Notes: generated by a model not told the origin, from the letters alone. A stretch of DNA of 64,000 nucleotides from Bacillota bacterium (GCA_023386815.1 JAEWIZ010000030.1:1-64000), one strand, 5' to 3'. Positions 53,192 through 62,901 are shown, counted from the stretch's first letter. Numbers and translations: made by a program.

Positions 53192-54727
53192 TCACCTATA
53201 ATCTTGCGGATTCATTCCAGTTATTTTCTTAAATACTGCACTAAAATAAGTACCGGAGCGATATCCTACCATAGAAGCAATTTCATAAAGTTTGTATTTC
53301 TGCCCCAAAAGGAGTGTTTTGGATTTTTCTATTCTAAATTCGGTCAAATATTCAACAAATCCCTTTCCTGCTTCCTCTTTAAATAGATGTCTTAAATAAT
53401 CACCACTTACATTAACCCAGTTTGCAACATCCTCTATTTTAATGTCCTGCTGATAATTGTTATGAATATATCTGATCGCCTCTTTGATCTTAGGAGAATA
53501 CTGCTCCATCTGCTTTTCCTTTACTTGTTCGATTGCTTCTTCAACCTGGTAGGCGCACCAAGCATGCATCTCAGTGGCAGAGTATATTGCATTTTTATCA
53601 GCTGTATTGGTTTTGTATATCATCTTCAATTGATGTTCTTCAAGAAAATAATTTAATATCGTTATGAACTTATTACAAAAATAATGAAATGCCTTTTCAT
53701 CATAGCTTCTAATACAGATACCAAAAAACATATCGATTTCTTTTAATACTTTCTCTAACTCTTCTTGCATGAGAGCTTCTTGAATAATTTTTAAGATCTC
53801 ATCAATCTTATTTTTTCCAATCTCTCCTTTTGTCATAATATCTCTACCATAAAGAATCTTGTTCTTATCATAGAAAACAAGATACTTTGATACCGTTTTT
53901 AAGTCATTATAAATATTAGGCAGCTCATCAATACTATTAAATACAATCGATGGAATGATGGATACCGTTCTATCATATTGCTTAAACACATATCTTTGTA
54001 ATCCGTATGCTGCTATGTAAGTATCATCTAGTATCTGTCTTTGACTGATCATAGGTTCAAATACTTTTAGTGCTAGCCACCTTCCATTATTCAGATAGAT
54101 TACCAGCATATTCTCATAATTTAATTCCATATAGTTGACAATGGATTCCTCTTTGATATTATCATACTGCTCGTTGATATTCACAATTTGGATCGGAATA
54201 TCCAAGACAACCAGGTAGGATATGATATTCATTTTATCAGCATGAAGCAGTCTCCTGATATCTTCCTTTTCTTCTCCCGTAATGATATCCGGCATAGAAA
54301 TATATTTACTAACTAACTGACCTAAGACTACTTTGTCTTTTTGTTTGTTCTCTTTCAGTTTCTCTTTCAAACTTTCTAGTTCTCTTGTTAAGTTGTCAGC
54401 TTTAATCTCATGCTTTAATAAATAATTGGACACTCCAATATTCAGTGCTTTTTTTGCATATTCAAAATCACCATAGGAAGTTAATATTAAAATCTCTAAA
54501 TTTTTATGAATGGCTAATGCCTTTTCACTGAATTCTAAGCCGTCCATCCCAGGCATTTTAATGTCTACAAAGATAATATCTACTAATTCATTTTTTAGAT
54601 AATCAAGGCCTTTCACAGCACTCGTTAATGCTGCAACTATTTCAAAACCAAGACTATTCCAATCCACTAAGGTTTTCATATAGTTAAGAGCCATAATTTC
54701 GTCGTCAATTAACATTACTTTAAGCAA
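53192..54727 (-). CDS. response regulator with AraC-type output, YesN type
   Basis: About 511 residues: a receiver domain (about 1-120, phospho-acceptor Asp in IIFVDIKMPGMDG), a long helical middle and a C-terminal AraC DNA-binding domain (VANWVNVSGDYLRHLFKEEA, then ASMVGYRSGTYFSAVFKKIT). The frame extends to 54802, but the family start (LKVMLIDDE) and an AGGAG with 7-nt spacer point to a TTG start at 54727. It probably activates the ABC/GH112/GH2 operon downstream. Confidence 0.9.
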   Translation of the reverse strand: MLKVMLIDDEIMALNYMKTLVDWNSLGFEIVAALTSAVKGLDYLKNELVDIIFVDIKMPGMDGLEFSEKALAIHKNLEILILTSYGDFEYAKKALNIGVSNYLLKHEIKADNLTRELESLKEKLKENKQKDKVVLGQLVSKYISMPDIITGEEKEDIRRLLHADKMNIISYLVVLDIPIQIVNINEQYDNIKEESIVNYMELNYENMLVIYLNNGRWLALKVFEPMISQRQILDDTYIAAYGLQRYVFKQYDRTVSIIPSIVFNSIDELPNIYNDLKTVSKYLVFYDKNKILYGRDIMTKGEIGKNKIDEILKIIQEALMQEELEKVLKEIDMFFGICIRSYDEKAFHYFCNKFITILNYFLEEHQLKMIYKTNTADKNAIYSATEMHAWCAYQVEEAIEQVKEKQMEQYSPKIKEAIRYIHNNYQQDIKIEDVANWVNVSGDYLRHLFKEEAGKGFVEYLTEFRIEKSKTLLLGQKYKLYEIASMVGYRSGTYFSAVFKKITGMNPQDYR

Positions 54728-54960
54728 TTTTAGACTCCTCTCAATGTTATCCCATTTGCTAAGTTTACGAAATAACCCAGGACTTATAGCAACCCTTGCC
54801 ATTCATCCTTTGAATATATTTCTTAAAAACTCTGTAATTCTTTCTTCCACATGTTTTAATTTTTATGTATACATCTTTCGAAATAATTTCGGCTATCTTA
54901 TATTCTGCATTTTTATATTACCATTAATTTATTAAAATTTAAATCCTTTCTTGACCAACT

Positions 54961-54992
54961 TAAAAGGGAATCCAAAACCGGATTCCCTTTTA
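54961..54992 (-). terminator. hairpin terminator downstream of sigK
   Basis: A perfect 13-bp stem (54961-54973 with 54980-54992, AAAAGGGAATCC type, loop AAAACC). The outer bases are A/T, so read leftwards the stem closes in CCCTTTTAAG. It follows the sigK repeats; nothing else is seen between 54728 and 54960. Confidence 0.65.
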
Positions 54993-55011
54993 TACTCTCC
55001 TGCATGGTATT

Positions 55012-55140
55012 CAATTTTCAAAGCATTCTCGCAATCTTCTAAAAGAAGTTGCCTTTCGTTATTATCAATTTTCAAAGCACTCTTACAATCTTCTAAAAGA
55101 AGTTGTATTTCGTTATTATCAATTTTCAAAGCATTCTCGC
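55012..55140. repeat. 54-bp tandem repeats at the 3' end of sigK
   Basis: Two copies (55012-55065 and 55066-55119) differ at about five of 54 positions, and a third partial copy (55120-55142) is the last codons of sigK itself. Each contains a small hairpin (CTTCT/AGAAG). A frame through the repeats (ALKIDNNERQLLLEDCEN) exists because 54 is a multiple of three, but it has no ribosome site. It looks like amplification of the gene's tail into the 3' untranslated region. Confidence 0.8.
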
Positions 55141-55742
55141 AACTTCTTTAGCGCCTTCTTCTCAATTCTGCTTACGTAGCTTCTGGAAATGCCAAGCTTA
55201 TTTGCGATCTCTCGTTGGGTCACTTCTTTATGATTACTTAGTCCATAACGAAGGCAGATAATTTCTCTTTCACGGTCAGTTAAAACCTTGCTTATCATAC
55301 TATATAGTTTTTTAATATCATCTTCCAAAACAATATTTTCAACAATATCCATTTCGGCTTCTTCTATGATATCTAACAAATTAATCTCATTACCTTCCCG
55401 GTCGGACCCGATCGGATCGTACAGATAGACTTCTTTTGATAAGCGCTTTCCACTTCTGAGCATCATAAGCAGCTCATTGTCAATGCAACGGGAGGCATAA
55501 GTAGCTAGGCGAATCCCTTTCTCTTCATCAAAGGTATCAATGGCTTTGATCAGTCCAATTGTACCAATGGATATTAAATCATCTGTCTCTTTGTCAATCA
55601 TGTTGTATTTTTTTACGATATGCGCTACTAACCTTAGATTATGTTCAATCAATTTATCCCGTGCTTCCTTGTCGCCTTCTCTGCAAAGCCTAAGGTAATC
55701 TGATTCTTCTTTGGTGCTTAGCGGCTTGGGAAATGATTTCAC
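55119..55742 (-). CDS. sigK: sporulation sigma factor SigK
   Basis: About 207 residues of the SigE/SigK group: region 2 (KLIEHNLRLVAHIVKKYN, then DDLISIGTIGLIKAIDTF and LATYASRCIDNELLMMLRS), region 3, and region 4 (LTDREREIICLRYGL, then TQREIANKLGISRSYVSRIEKKAL). It directs late mother-cell genes in sporulation. The N-terminus (SFPKPLS) starts where mature Bacillus SigK starts, so there is no inhibitory pro-sequence, as in some clostridia. AGGTG 9 nt upstream favours the GTG at 55742; the frame extends to a GTG at 55754. Confidence 0.88.
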   Translation of the reverse strand: MKSFPKPLSTKEESDYLRLCREGDKEARDKLIEHNLRLVAHIVKKYNMIDKETDDLISIGTIGLIKAIDTFDEEKGIRLATYASRCIDNELLMMLRSGKRLSKEVYLYDPIGSDREGNEINLLDIIEEAEMDIVENIVLEDDIKKLYSMISKVLTDREREIICLRYGLSNHKEVTQREIANKLGISRSYVSRIEKKALKKLRECFEN

Positions 55743-55863
55743 GAAGATAAGCACCTCATGCCCAATGTGTCATTACTATCTTATGTGACTTATTGACATA
55801 AAGTGCCTATCCCTCTTAAAAAGGGACAGATGGACTTACTGAAAATTTATTGGCTTTTTTTGC

Positions 55864-57243
55864 TTAACTGATTGCTCTCTTCTTCCATTTCCCTCTCCGG
55901 TAAAATAAATATGTAACGAAAGCTCCAATTAACCAGGAACATAGTAAAGAAATAAATATACTCTCCTGCCTTCCATTCGGATACTCTGAGCTCCTTGTCA
56001 AATAAGTTAAAAGATAGGCTAATGGCACTCTGACCACAACAGTAGTAAATAATGAAATCCACATAGGAGTAACGGTATCTCCTGCTCCTCGCATAATTCC
56101 TGATAAGCTCTGAGTTATTGCCATTACGATATATCCAACTGCAAGTATGCGCATCAGCTTCATACTCAGGTTAACTAATTCCTGTGTATCCGTAAAGATT
56201 CCCATCAGCTGTTTGCCAAAAAGCAATATTAGAGCTGTAATCGTTGTTGATACACCAATTGCCAAAAGTGTTCCCTGTCTTGCACCTTTTTCTACCCGAT
56301 CATGATAATTTGCCCCTACATTTTGTCCCGCGTAGGTTGTTAAAGCAGTCCCGAAAGAAAAATTGGGAAGCATCGCAAAACCATCCACTCGCATTACGAT
56401 TACATTTGCTGCTATAAACATCTCCCCAAAGCTATTCGTTAAGGATTGTACAATTATCATTGACATGGAAACAATGGCGTGAGTAATTCCGGATGGAAGT
56501 CCTAAACGTATGATATCATAGGTAAAATGCTTCTTGATTTTAAAGTTGCTTCGTTTAAAAACAACAATCTCATTCATACGGAGCAATTTACTCATACATA
56601 ATATCGATGAGATAAACTGAGAAATCACTGTTGCCAAAGCTACTCCAGCTACCCCCATATGTAATACTGCCACAAAAAAGAGATCCAAAACGATATTTAA
56701 GCCTGTACAGATTAAAAGATAATAAAGAGGCGATATTGAGTCCCCTAATCCTCTTAATACACCACTTAATATATTATAATAAGCTAAACCGGCTGAGCCC
56801 AGGAACATGATGATTAAATAAGATGCACACCAATCAATAATACTGCTTGGCGTATTTAACAGCTCAAGCATCGGTCTTGTTCCCAGTACAGCCAGCAGTG
56901 TAACAATAATTGATGCGATGGCTGTCAGTATGATACAATTACCAATTGTATCAGCCAAGCCTTCCTTATTTCTTGCACCAAAATACTGAGCCACGATAAT
57001 GCTTGCTCCCATACTGATTCCTATAAATAATACAATCAGTAAATTTAGAATCGGAGCTGCACTTCCCACTGCTGCAAGAGCATTGTCTCCAACAAATTTT
57101 CCTACTACAATACTATCAACTGTGTTATATAACTGTTGTGCTATATTCCCTATCAGCATCGGTACTGCGAATATCGCTATCTTCTTCCATGGTGTCCCTT
57201 CCGTCATATCTACTGTCTGAAAGAATTGTTTGAACATACCCAT
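55864..57243 (-). CDS. MATE family efflux transporter
   Basis: About 459 residues with 12 membrane helices in two related halves (ALAAVGSAAPILNLLIVLF in the first, with a matching pattern in the second, ITQSLSGIMRGAGDT). MATE pumps exchange cations for drugs or metabolites; substrate unknown. GGGAGG lies 6 nt before the ATG at 57243; the longer frame from 57297 lacks such a site. It stands alone, with no regulator next to it. Confidence 0.9.
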   Translation of the reverse strand: MGMFKQFFQTVDMTEGTPWKKIAIFAVPMLIGNIAQQLYNTVDSIVVGKFVGDNALAAVGSAAPILNLLIVLFIGISMGASIIVAQYFGARNKEGLADTIGNCIILTAIASIIVTLLAVLGTRPMLELLNTPSSIIDWCASYLIIMFLGSAGLAYYNILSGVLRGLGDSISPLYYLLICTGLNIVLDLFFVAVLHMGVAGVALATVISQFISSILCMSKLLRMNEIVVFKRSNFKIKKHFTYDIIRLGLPSGITHAIVSMSMIIVQSLTNSFGEMFIAANVIVMRVDGFAMLPNFSFGTALTTYAGQNVGANYHDRVEKGARQGTLLAIGVSTTITALILLFGKQLMGIFTDTQELVNLSMKLMRILAVGYIVMAITQSLSGIMRGAGDTVTPMWISLFTTVVVRVPLAYLLTYLTRSSEYPNGRQESIFISLLCSWLIGAFVTYLFYRRGKWKKRAIS

Positions 57244-57427
57244 ACTTTTCCTCCCTAGTCTATTCATCAGGTTTACATAAACCCGATATCCTATCAATAT
57301 AACTCAAATCATGGCTGTAAGCAACTTTTCTTTCGTCTACTTTTGCCTTCAATTCTTTGCTATACTTAAATAATGAATATGGATATGGACAATTTATATG
57401 GTTAGAATCTTGTCATTTTGGTTTCAT

Positions 57428-58258
57428 CTAAAGGCATTTTTTACTGTACACGATATTACCAAGCCCACCGTCAGCTCTCATCCGATTCTCTCCGATTGCT
57501 TTTGCAATATACGCTTGCTTACCCATAAACTCAAATGGGATATCATCTGCTTTGCCTAAAATAATATCCTGACACACACTTAGGACAGAAGAAATCATAT
57601 CCTTTGGAGCCACACTTATACCATGGGATAGCAATACCTGATCATACCTTCCATTGGTTGCTTGATCCAACTTTTGTAACACCTCGCAATAAGCATGAAC
57701 GGGCAATGCTTTATCATCGAAGAGAAAGGTAAAGGTATTGCAGGCATCTCCTAGAAATAAGATACGCTCCTCTTTGATTAAAATAGTTATGCTACCTGGG
57801 GTATGACCTGGTGTTTCAAAGATCTCTAAATCTATTCCACCCAAGGAAAAGATCATACCATCTTTTAATTCTTTAAAATTCAGATCAGTTGGGAGTACAA
57901 AATCCTCCTCTTTCAGTTCTTCTGACACATCTCCTAATCCCATCCTGATATAGCCTTTACGTACTTCCATTCTCTTATGTTCTTGATAAATATCTTTGTC
58001 TTTCCTATTCATATAAACTTCATCAAACTCTGGCGCACCCATCGCATGATCCACATGTCCATGAGTTAGAACTACAGTAATTGGCTTTTCCGTTAGCTTC
58101 TCAACAAAATCTCTAAGATGTCCGTATCCTACACAAGTATCAATTAAAAGTGCTTTCTCTGTACCTTCTACCAGATACATGAATTCCCCTGTAAGGCTGG
58201 TTATTTGAGTAATTCGGTCTGATATTTTTTCTGAAGAGTAATAATTAATTTTTCCCAT
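57428..58258 (-). CDS. MBL-fold metallo-hydrolase
   Basis: 276 residues, metallo-beta-lactamase fold. It has the zinc motif THGHVDHAMG (HxHxDH), a second ligand His in ETPGHTPGS, an Asp in LFLGDACNTF, and a final His in LLSHGIS. Such enzymes hydrolyse thioesters or lactones, or act as glyoxalase II-like hydrolases. No signal peptide. It is 110 bp downstream of the third ABC operon on the same strand; AGGAGGAGG precedes the ATG. Whether it shares that transcript is unclear. Confidence 0.88.
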   Translation of the reverse strand: MGKINYYSSEKISDRITQITSLTGEFMYLVEGTEKALLIDTCVGYGHLRDFVEKLTEKPITVVLTHGHVDHAMGAPEFDEVYMNRKDKDIYQEHKRMEVRKGYIRMGLGDVSEELKEEDFVLPTDLNFKELKDGMIFSLGGIDLEIFETPGHTPGSITILIKEERILFLGDACNTFTFLFDDKALPVHAYCEVLQKLDQATNGRYDQVLLSHGISVAPKDMISSVLSVCQDIILGKADDIPFEFMGKQAYIAKAIGENRMRADGGLGNIVYSKKCL

Positions 58259-58367
58259 GTCTCTTCCCTCCTCCTAATATAGTTTGTTATTCTTAATTAC
58301 TATGAACTATAATTTCCGAGCCATCCCTTTTCAGTGCAGTGCAATATTATGTTGTTTTTACTTTCAC

Positions 58368-59270
58368 TTATTCTTTGACACCACCCATGGTAATCCCTTT
58401 TACAAAGTATTTCTGAAAAAATGGATATGCAGCTATGATGGGCAGTATACCTACTACTGCAATCGCCATTCGCATCGTGGTCGTTGGCATGTTTTTAGTT
58501 GCTGCAGCAGCTGCAACATCAGAATTATTCGCAAGGAAATTAATATTTTGATTAATACTATTTAAAACCAACTGAATTGTGTACAGATGGCTACCATCTC
58601 TCTCAGATAAAAAATACAATCCATTCGTCCAATCATTCCAGTAAGCAATCGCACCCATCATTCCAATTGTTGCTATAATCGGAACAGAAAGTGGAATTAC
58701 TATTTTGAGAAATGTCGCAAATTCTCCTGCACCATCAATCCTGGCCGCTTCCAATATACTTGGACTAATACTATTACTAAAATAATTCTTTACCAATACT
58801 ACAGTAAATGCATTCATCATAAGATTAGGTACGATTAGTGCAAATATTGTATTTTTGATATGAAATATATTGGAATAAACATAATAGGATGATACAATTC
58901 CACCATTAAATAGCATGGTAAATATACATAAGAACATAAATATTTTATGTCCTGGAAGATCTCTTTTACTTAAGGCATATGCGTATAAGCATGTAACGAT
59001 GATACTGAGTGCTGTTCCTACTATGGTCACCAGAATGGTCATGAGATAGGACTGTCCTACCATCCGCCATTCCTTTACAATATAATTATATGCATCCAAA
59101 CTCCACTTTTCAGGAAAGAAAGAATATCCGTTAACCAAGGCAATATTGTTATCTGTAAACGATGAAATGATTAATAAAATAAATGGAAGAAGTGCTGCTA
59201 ATGAAAATAGAAAGAGCACCAAATGGGAAACGATTTGCCAAGCAACAGTCTCTGTCACCTTATTATTCAT
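58368..59270 (-). CDS. sugar ABC transporter permease, LplC/YtcP type
   Basis: 300 residues with six membrane helices, CUT1 EAA loop (SILEAARIDGAGEFATFLKIVIP) and the LplC-type C-terminus (FFQKYFVKGITMGGVKE). LplABC-type systems import oligosaccharides or polymer fragments; the substrate is unknown. AGGAGG precedes the ATG, 10 bp after the partner permease. Confidence 0.9.
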   Translation of the reverse strand: MNNKVTETVAWQIVSHLVLFLFSLAALLPFILLIISSFTDNNIALVNGYSFFPEKWSLDAYNYIVKEWRMVGQSYLMTILVTIVGTALSIIVTCLYAYALSKRDLPGHKIFMFLCIFTMLFNGGIVSSYYVYSNIFHIKNTIFALIVPNLMMNAFTVVLVKNYFSNSISPSILEAARIDGAGEFATFLKIVIPLSVPIIATIGMMGAIAYWNDWTNGLYFLSERDGSHLYTIQLVLNSINQNINFLANNSDVAAAAATKNMPTTTMRMAIAVVGILPIIAAYPFFQKYFVKGITMGGVKE

Positions 59271-59280
59271 ATTGCACCTC

Positions 59281-60234
59281 CTAAAATAATGCGTTTTCTT
59301 TACTATATTTTCTAACTACGGCATTTACTGTTATAATTAATAGTAAGCCAACGATTGATTGATATACACTGGCAGCACTTGACATACCAAAATCACTACT
59401 TTCCATCAGTGCATTATACACGTAGACGTCTATCGTTCTGGTAACACTATACAAGGTTCCACTATTTCTTGTAACCTGATAGAATAATCCAAAGTCTGAA
59501 TAGAATATTCTTCCCACATTAAGTATTAGCATCGTAATCACTGTTGGTGAAAGCAGCGGCATCGTAATCTTCGTAAGCTGCTTCCACTTGGATGCCCCAT
59601 CAATACTAGCTGCTTCATAATAATCCGGACTAATCCCTATGATACTGCTTAAATATATAATTACTGCATACCCTACACTTTTCCATATCTGGCAGATTAC
59701 CAGAATATATGGCCAGTATTTCTTGGTATTATACCAAGAGATCCCTTCAAGGCCTAACGGTTCTAATATACTATTATTAATTAATCCAGTATCAGCTGCC
59801 AGTATTGCATATACCAAGTAACTCGCAATTACCCAGCTCATTAGATAAGGTAATAGTATAAGGCTTTGATAAAGTCTGGATGCAAATTTAGATCTTATTT
59901 CATTTAAGAATACTGCTAAGGCAATTGCTATTACAGTAGTAAGAATAATAAAGACAGCATTATATGCCAAGGTATTTCTCGTTATTATCCATGCATCCTT
60001 AGATGCAAATAGAAATTTAAAGTTATCTAAGCCACTCCAGTCGCTGCCTAAAATCCCCTTTCGAAAGTTGAGATTTTTAAAGGCAATAACGATACCAAAC
60101 ATAGGTAAATAATTATTACAGATCATATAAATAAGACCTGGCAATGCCATTAGATAATAAGGAAAATACTGTTTCCATTTTTTCGATGATTTCTTTTGTT
60201 TTGACATTCTTCTTTTTTCTATTATGCTCTCCAT
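59281..60234 (-). CDS. sugar ABC transporter permease, LplB type
   Basis: 317 residues with six membrane helices and the EAA loop (DYYEAASIDGASKWKQLTKITMP). The basic N-terminus (MSKQKKSSKKWKQY) is typical of LplB. AAGGAG precedes the ATG at 60234. No ATPase gene is next to it, so the usual shared ATPase is expected. Confidence 0.9.
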   Translation of the reverse strand: MESIIEKRRMSKQKKSSKKWKQYFPYYLMALPGLIYMICNNYLPMFGIVIAFKNLNFRKGILGSDWSGLDNFKFLFASKDAWIITRNTLAYNAVFIILTTVIAIALAVFLNEIRSKFASRLYQSLILLPYLMSWVIASYLVYAILAADTGLINNSILEPLGLEGISWYNTKKYWPYILVICQIWKSVGYAVIIYLSSIIGISPDYYEAASIDGASKWKQLTKITMPLLSPTVITMLILNVGRIFYSDFGLFYQVTRNSGTLYSVTRTIDVYVYNALMESSDFGMSSAASVYQSIVGLLLIITVNAVVRKYSKENALF

Positions 60235-60307
60235 ATTATTACTCCTTGATCATTGATGAACAGCAAATCCTATGAGAATCCATACTGTTGTTAACTTTTA
60301 GAAACAC

Positions 60308-60335
60308 ATGCCCTGAGGGTAATCCCTCAGGGCAT
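60308..60335 (-). other. intercistronic hairpin between binding protein and LplB-type permease
   Basis: A perfect 12-bp GC-rich stem (60308-60319 with 60324-60335, ATGCCCTGAGGG, loop TAAT) lies 28 bp after the binding-protein stop. There is no T-run behind it, so it is better read as an mRNA-stabilising hairpin than a terminator. Confidence 0.7.
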
Positions 60336-60362
60336 CCCGATTGACTATGAGATTAATGATAA

Positions 60363-61925
60363 TTATTTCTGCGCTAACCACTCATCAAATTGTTTCTGGT
60401 TCTCTGCGATTACTTTATCGATTCCCGCTGCCTTTAATGCATCTAAGAACTCAGGAAGAACTGTATTAGGGTCAACAACACCCATACCAAGACTTGCTTC
60501 ATATTGTTTGATTACATCTGATACTGCTGCGTATTCTGTTTTCACAGGATCACTATTAAAGCAATACCCTAGAGCAGCGGAGGTATGAGCTGCATCAACA
60601 GATGCATTAAAATCGGAAAGAGCTTTATAATAAGATTCATCCAGCGGCGGCATTACATAATCCTTACTCTTATCACCCCATACATTAAGAATACTGATAT
60701 AAGGAGTATTCGATGGATCAATTCCCTCCGGATATTCTATCACCTTATCACTGCCTTCTGAAAAGTTCCAATGAGTACCTTCAATACCACGGTAAATCAG
60801 ATTTATTAAATATTCATCAGAATATAACAGATTTAGGAATTGCATCGTTTTTTCCGGATTATCACAGGTAATCGGAAGTGCCCATAAGGTCAATTGATAA
60901 AACTGTGTAAGTGCGGAAGGAGCACTTGTATAAAGTGGAACTAAATCTGTACCAATATATGCTTTCATTTGAGTACTTTGTGATGCTATCATATCAGGCT
61001 CAGCATTACTAAAGAAGCCGAAATAGTTACCACTTTGCATCAATGTCATACCAGAATCTGTTGTTGTATTACAATCTGGTGAAAAATATCCATTTTTATA
61101 CCAATCGTGAGCAAAGCTAGCAGCTGTCTTAAAGTTATCAGTTGCATAATAATTAGTAACTTCGGTACTTCCTACACCATAATTCATTAAAGCTCCGGAT
61201 GCGAGAGATGCGCCTAAGAAATCTACCGGATCCATAAAATAAAATGGTTTCTCCTCACTGCTATTCGCGGCGATACAATAGAAGTTATCAGCTTCACCTA
61301 ATTTGATTGTTTTAAAGATATCGCTTAACTCTTCATATGTATAAACATGAGAAGCATCATAAGAAATATTATATTTATCAAGTAAATCCTTGCGGCAGGT
61401 AAAAGCTTTTACTCGTCCCATTTTTTCTTCTGTTGGAACTGCATATAATTTGCCGTTAAAATAACCACCGCTCATCGCATTACCTTCCGCTTTTATAATA
61501 TCAGCGCCATATTTCGTAACCAGATCATCCAGTTCTAAGAGAATACCTTTGTTTACATAAGAGCCCACTCCACCTTCGAACATACTGATCATCAAATCCA
61601 ATTTCTCACCTGCTGAAACCATTAAATTGGTTGTACTATTTAAATCAAATGCACTAACTGGGTAAAAAGTAACATGTACTCCAATCTCACTTTCAACTTT
61701 TGCATTTACTGCATCTTCCACCAATTGTAGGTCTGTCGGTGTTGTACCTAGAGTAGGATACTGCATCACTATTTCATAGATTTCATCACTAACCTCTGCT
61801 GCATCACTATCCGTCTGTACTTCATTGCTTTTCGTAGCAGTCGAATCCTTTTTTTCGTTATTACATGCTGTTAATGAAACCATCAGTGTAATAACAAGTA
61901 ACATAGAAATAATTTTTTTCATCAT
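60363..61925 (-). CDS. extracellular solute-binding lipoprotein, LplA type
   Basis: About 520 residues. The signal peptide ends in the lipobox LTAC (Cys about 20 in the chosen frame), followed by a Ser/Thr/Asp linker. The mature protein is of the large LplA type (GEKLDLMISMFEGGVGSYVN, then AVPTEEKMGRVKAFTCRKDL). GGAGGG (61930-61935) precedes the tandem ATGs at 61925 and 61922; the longest frame starts at a TTG (61985) that has no ribosome site. It binds an unknown oligosaccharide. Confidence 0.88.
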   Translation of the reverse strand: MMKKIISMLLVITLMVSLTACNNEKKDSTATKSNEVQTDSDAAEVSDEIYEIVMQYPTLGTTPTDLQLVEDAVNAKVESEIGVHVTFYPVSAFDLNSTTNLMVSAGEKLDLMISMFEGGVGSYVNKGILLELDDLVTKYGADIIKAEGNAMSGGYFNGKLYAVPTEEKMGRVKAFTCRKDLLDKYNISYDASHVYTYEELSDIFKTIKLGEADNFYCIAANSSEEKPFYFMDPVDFLGASLASGALMNYGVGSTEVTNYYATDNFKTAASFAHDWYKNGYFSPDCNTTTDSGMTLMQSGNYFGFFSNAEPDMIASQSTQMKAYIGTDLVPLYTSAPSALTQFYQLTLWALPITCDNPEKTMQFLNLLYSDEYLINLIYRGIEGTHWNFSEGSDKVIEYPEGIDPSNTPYISILNVWGDKSKDYVMPPLDESYYKALSDFNASVDAAHTSAALGYCFNSDPVKTEYAAVSDVIKQYEASLGMGVVDPNTVLPEFLDALKAAGIDKVIAENQKQFDEWLAQK

Positions 61926-62052
61926 CTTTCCCTCCATACTTTTGCAGAATATCTGTCTGCTTTGATGTACAAATCTTATCATCAAGGTAACAATTTAACC
62001 ATCAAGATTTCCGACCGGCTTTTTCACTTTAGCGACTTTACACTCATAGGAA

Positions 62053-62099
62053 AGGGGTTTATGCAAAATGAAACATTGCCTCATTTTGCAAAAACCCCT
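62053..62099 (-). terminator. long hairpin at the end of the YesN-type gene
   Basis: Arms 62053-62071 and 62081-62099 (AGGGGTTTATGCAAAATGA) pair over 19 positions with one mismatch and a 9-nt loop. The stop codon of the regulator gene lies at its edge. The T-run after it is short (CCCCTTTCC), but it is the clear boundary between the two-component genes and the ABC operon. Confidence 0.65.
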
Positions 62100-62901
62100 A
62101 TGACTTGCTTTTCAGCTTTTCCTCTTTATATTGTGAAGGTGTACAATTGTAATATTTTTTGAAGGAGGAAACAAAGTAAGAATAATTACTATAACCAACC
62201 CGGGAGGCGACTGTAACATTGCTGAGCGAAGAATTTTCTAATAACTTGCCGGCTAACTCCATCCTTTCACGTATAATATATCGATTAATCGTGATACCCT
62301 TTTCCCTTTTAAAAATACGGTTTAGATAATCCTCATTCAAATAATATTTTTTTGCTAAATAGGTAACAGAAAGTTCCTCTAAGGATAAATTTTTGATAAT
62401 GAAATATGTTGTATCCTGTATAATCTCATGACTACTTCTCTTATCACCTTGTACATCTTCTGCTATTTTTTCCTGTTGCTGAAGCCATTGATGACCATAA
62501 TTTTTTAATTTTTCATTTTTTCTTTCCTCTTCAATCTTAATTACAGTTTTCTGTATTGTTTGAGCTATCACTTCATAGGGTGCGGGGGTCAGAATGTAAC
62601 CTTGGCAGCCTAATTTGATTGCCTCCTGAGCATATTCGAATTTTGCATGACAGGTTAAAAAGATGCTTACGATTCCGGGATATTTATCATGTACCTCGCG
62701 AATTAATTCAATTCCATTTTCTCCGGGCATCTCAATATCACATAGTATAATATCAATCTTCTCCTGTTGTAGTATCGTTTTTGCCTGACTTGCATCGGAG
62801 GCTGACCATACAGAACCGTTAATCCCATATTTTTTCCACTCTATTCCCTGTATCAAGCCTCGAATTGCAATATATTCATCGTCAACAATCAGTAGATTCA
62901 T
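62098..62901 (-). CDS. response regulator with AraC-type output, YesN type (short form)
   Basis: 267 residues: receiver domain (about 1-120, phospho-acceptor Asp in IILCDIEMPGENG) joined by a short linker to an AraC helix-turn-helix domain (LAKKYYLNEDYLNRIFKREK, then ASRVGYSNYSYFVSSFKKYY). It overlaps the kinase gene by 20 bp; AGGAGG precedes the ATG. It probably activates the LplABC-type operon. It lacks the large middle domain of the paralog at 53192-54727. Confidence 0.9.
   Translation of the reverse strand: MNLLIVDDEYIAIRGLIQGIEWKKYGINGSVWSASDASQAKTILQQEKIDIILCDIEMPGENGIELIREVHDKYPGIVSIFLTCHAKFEYAQEAIKLGCQGYILTPAPYEVIAQTIQKTVIKIEEERKNEKLKNYGHQWLQQQEKIAEDVQGDKRSSHEIIQDTTYFIIKNLSLEELSVTYLAKKYYLNEDYLNRIFKREKGITINRYIIRERMELAGKLLENSSLSNVTVASRVGYSNYSYFVSSFKKYYNCTPSQYKEEKLKSKS

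Noticed and set aside
54932..55129. A 65-codon minus-strand frame through the 54-bp repeats
   Set aside because: It starts with a TTG inside sigK without a ribosome site and reads repeat units in a second frame; better described as a repeat.
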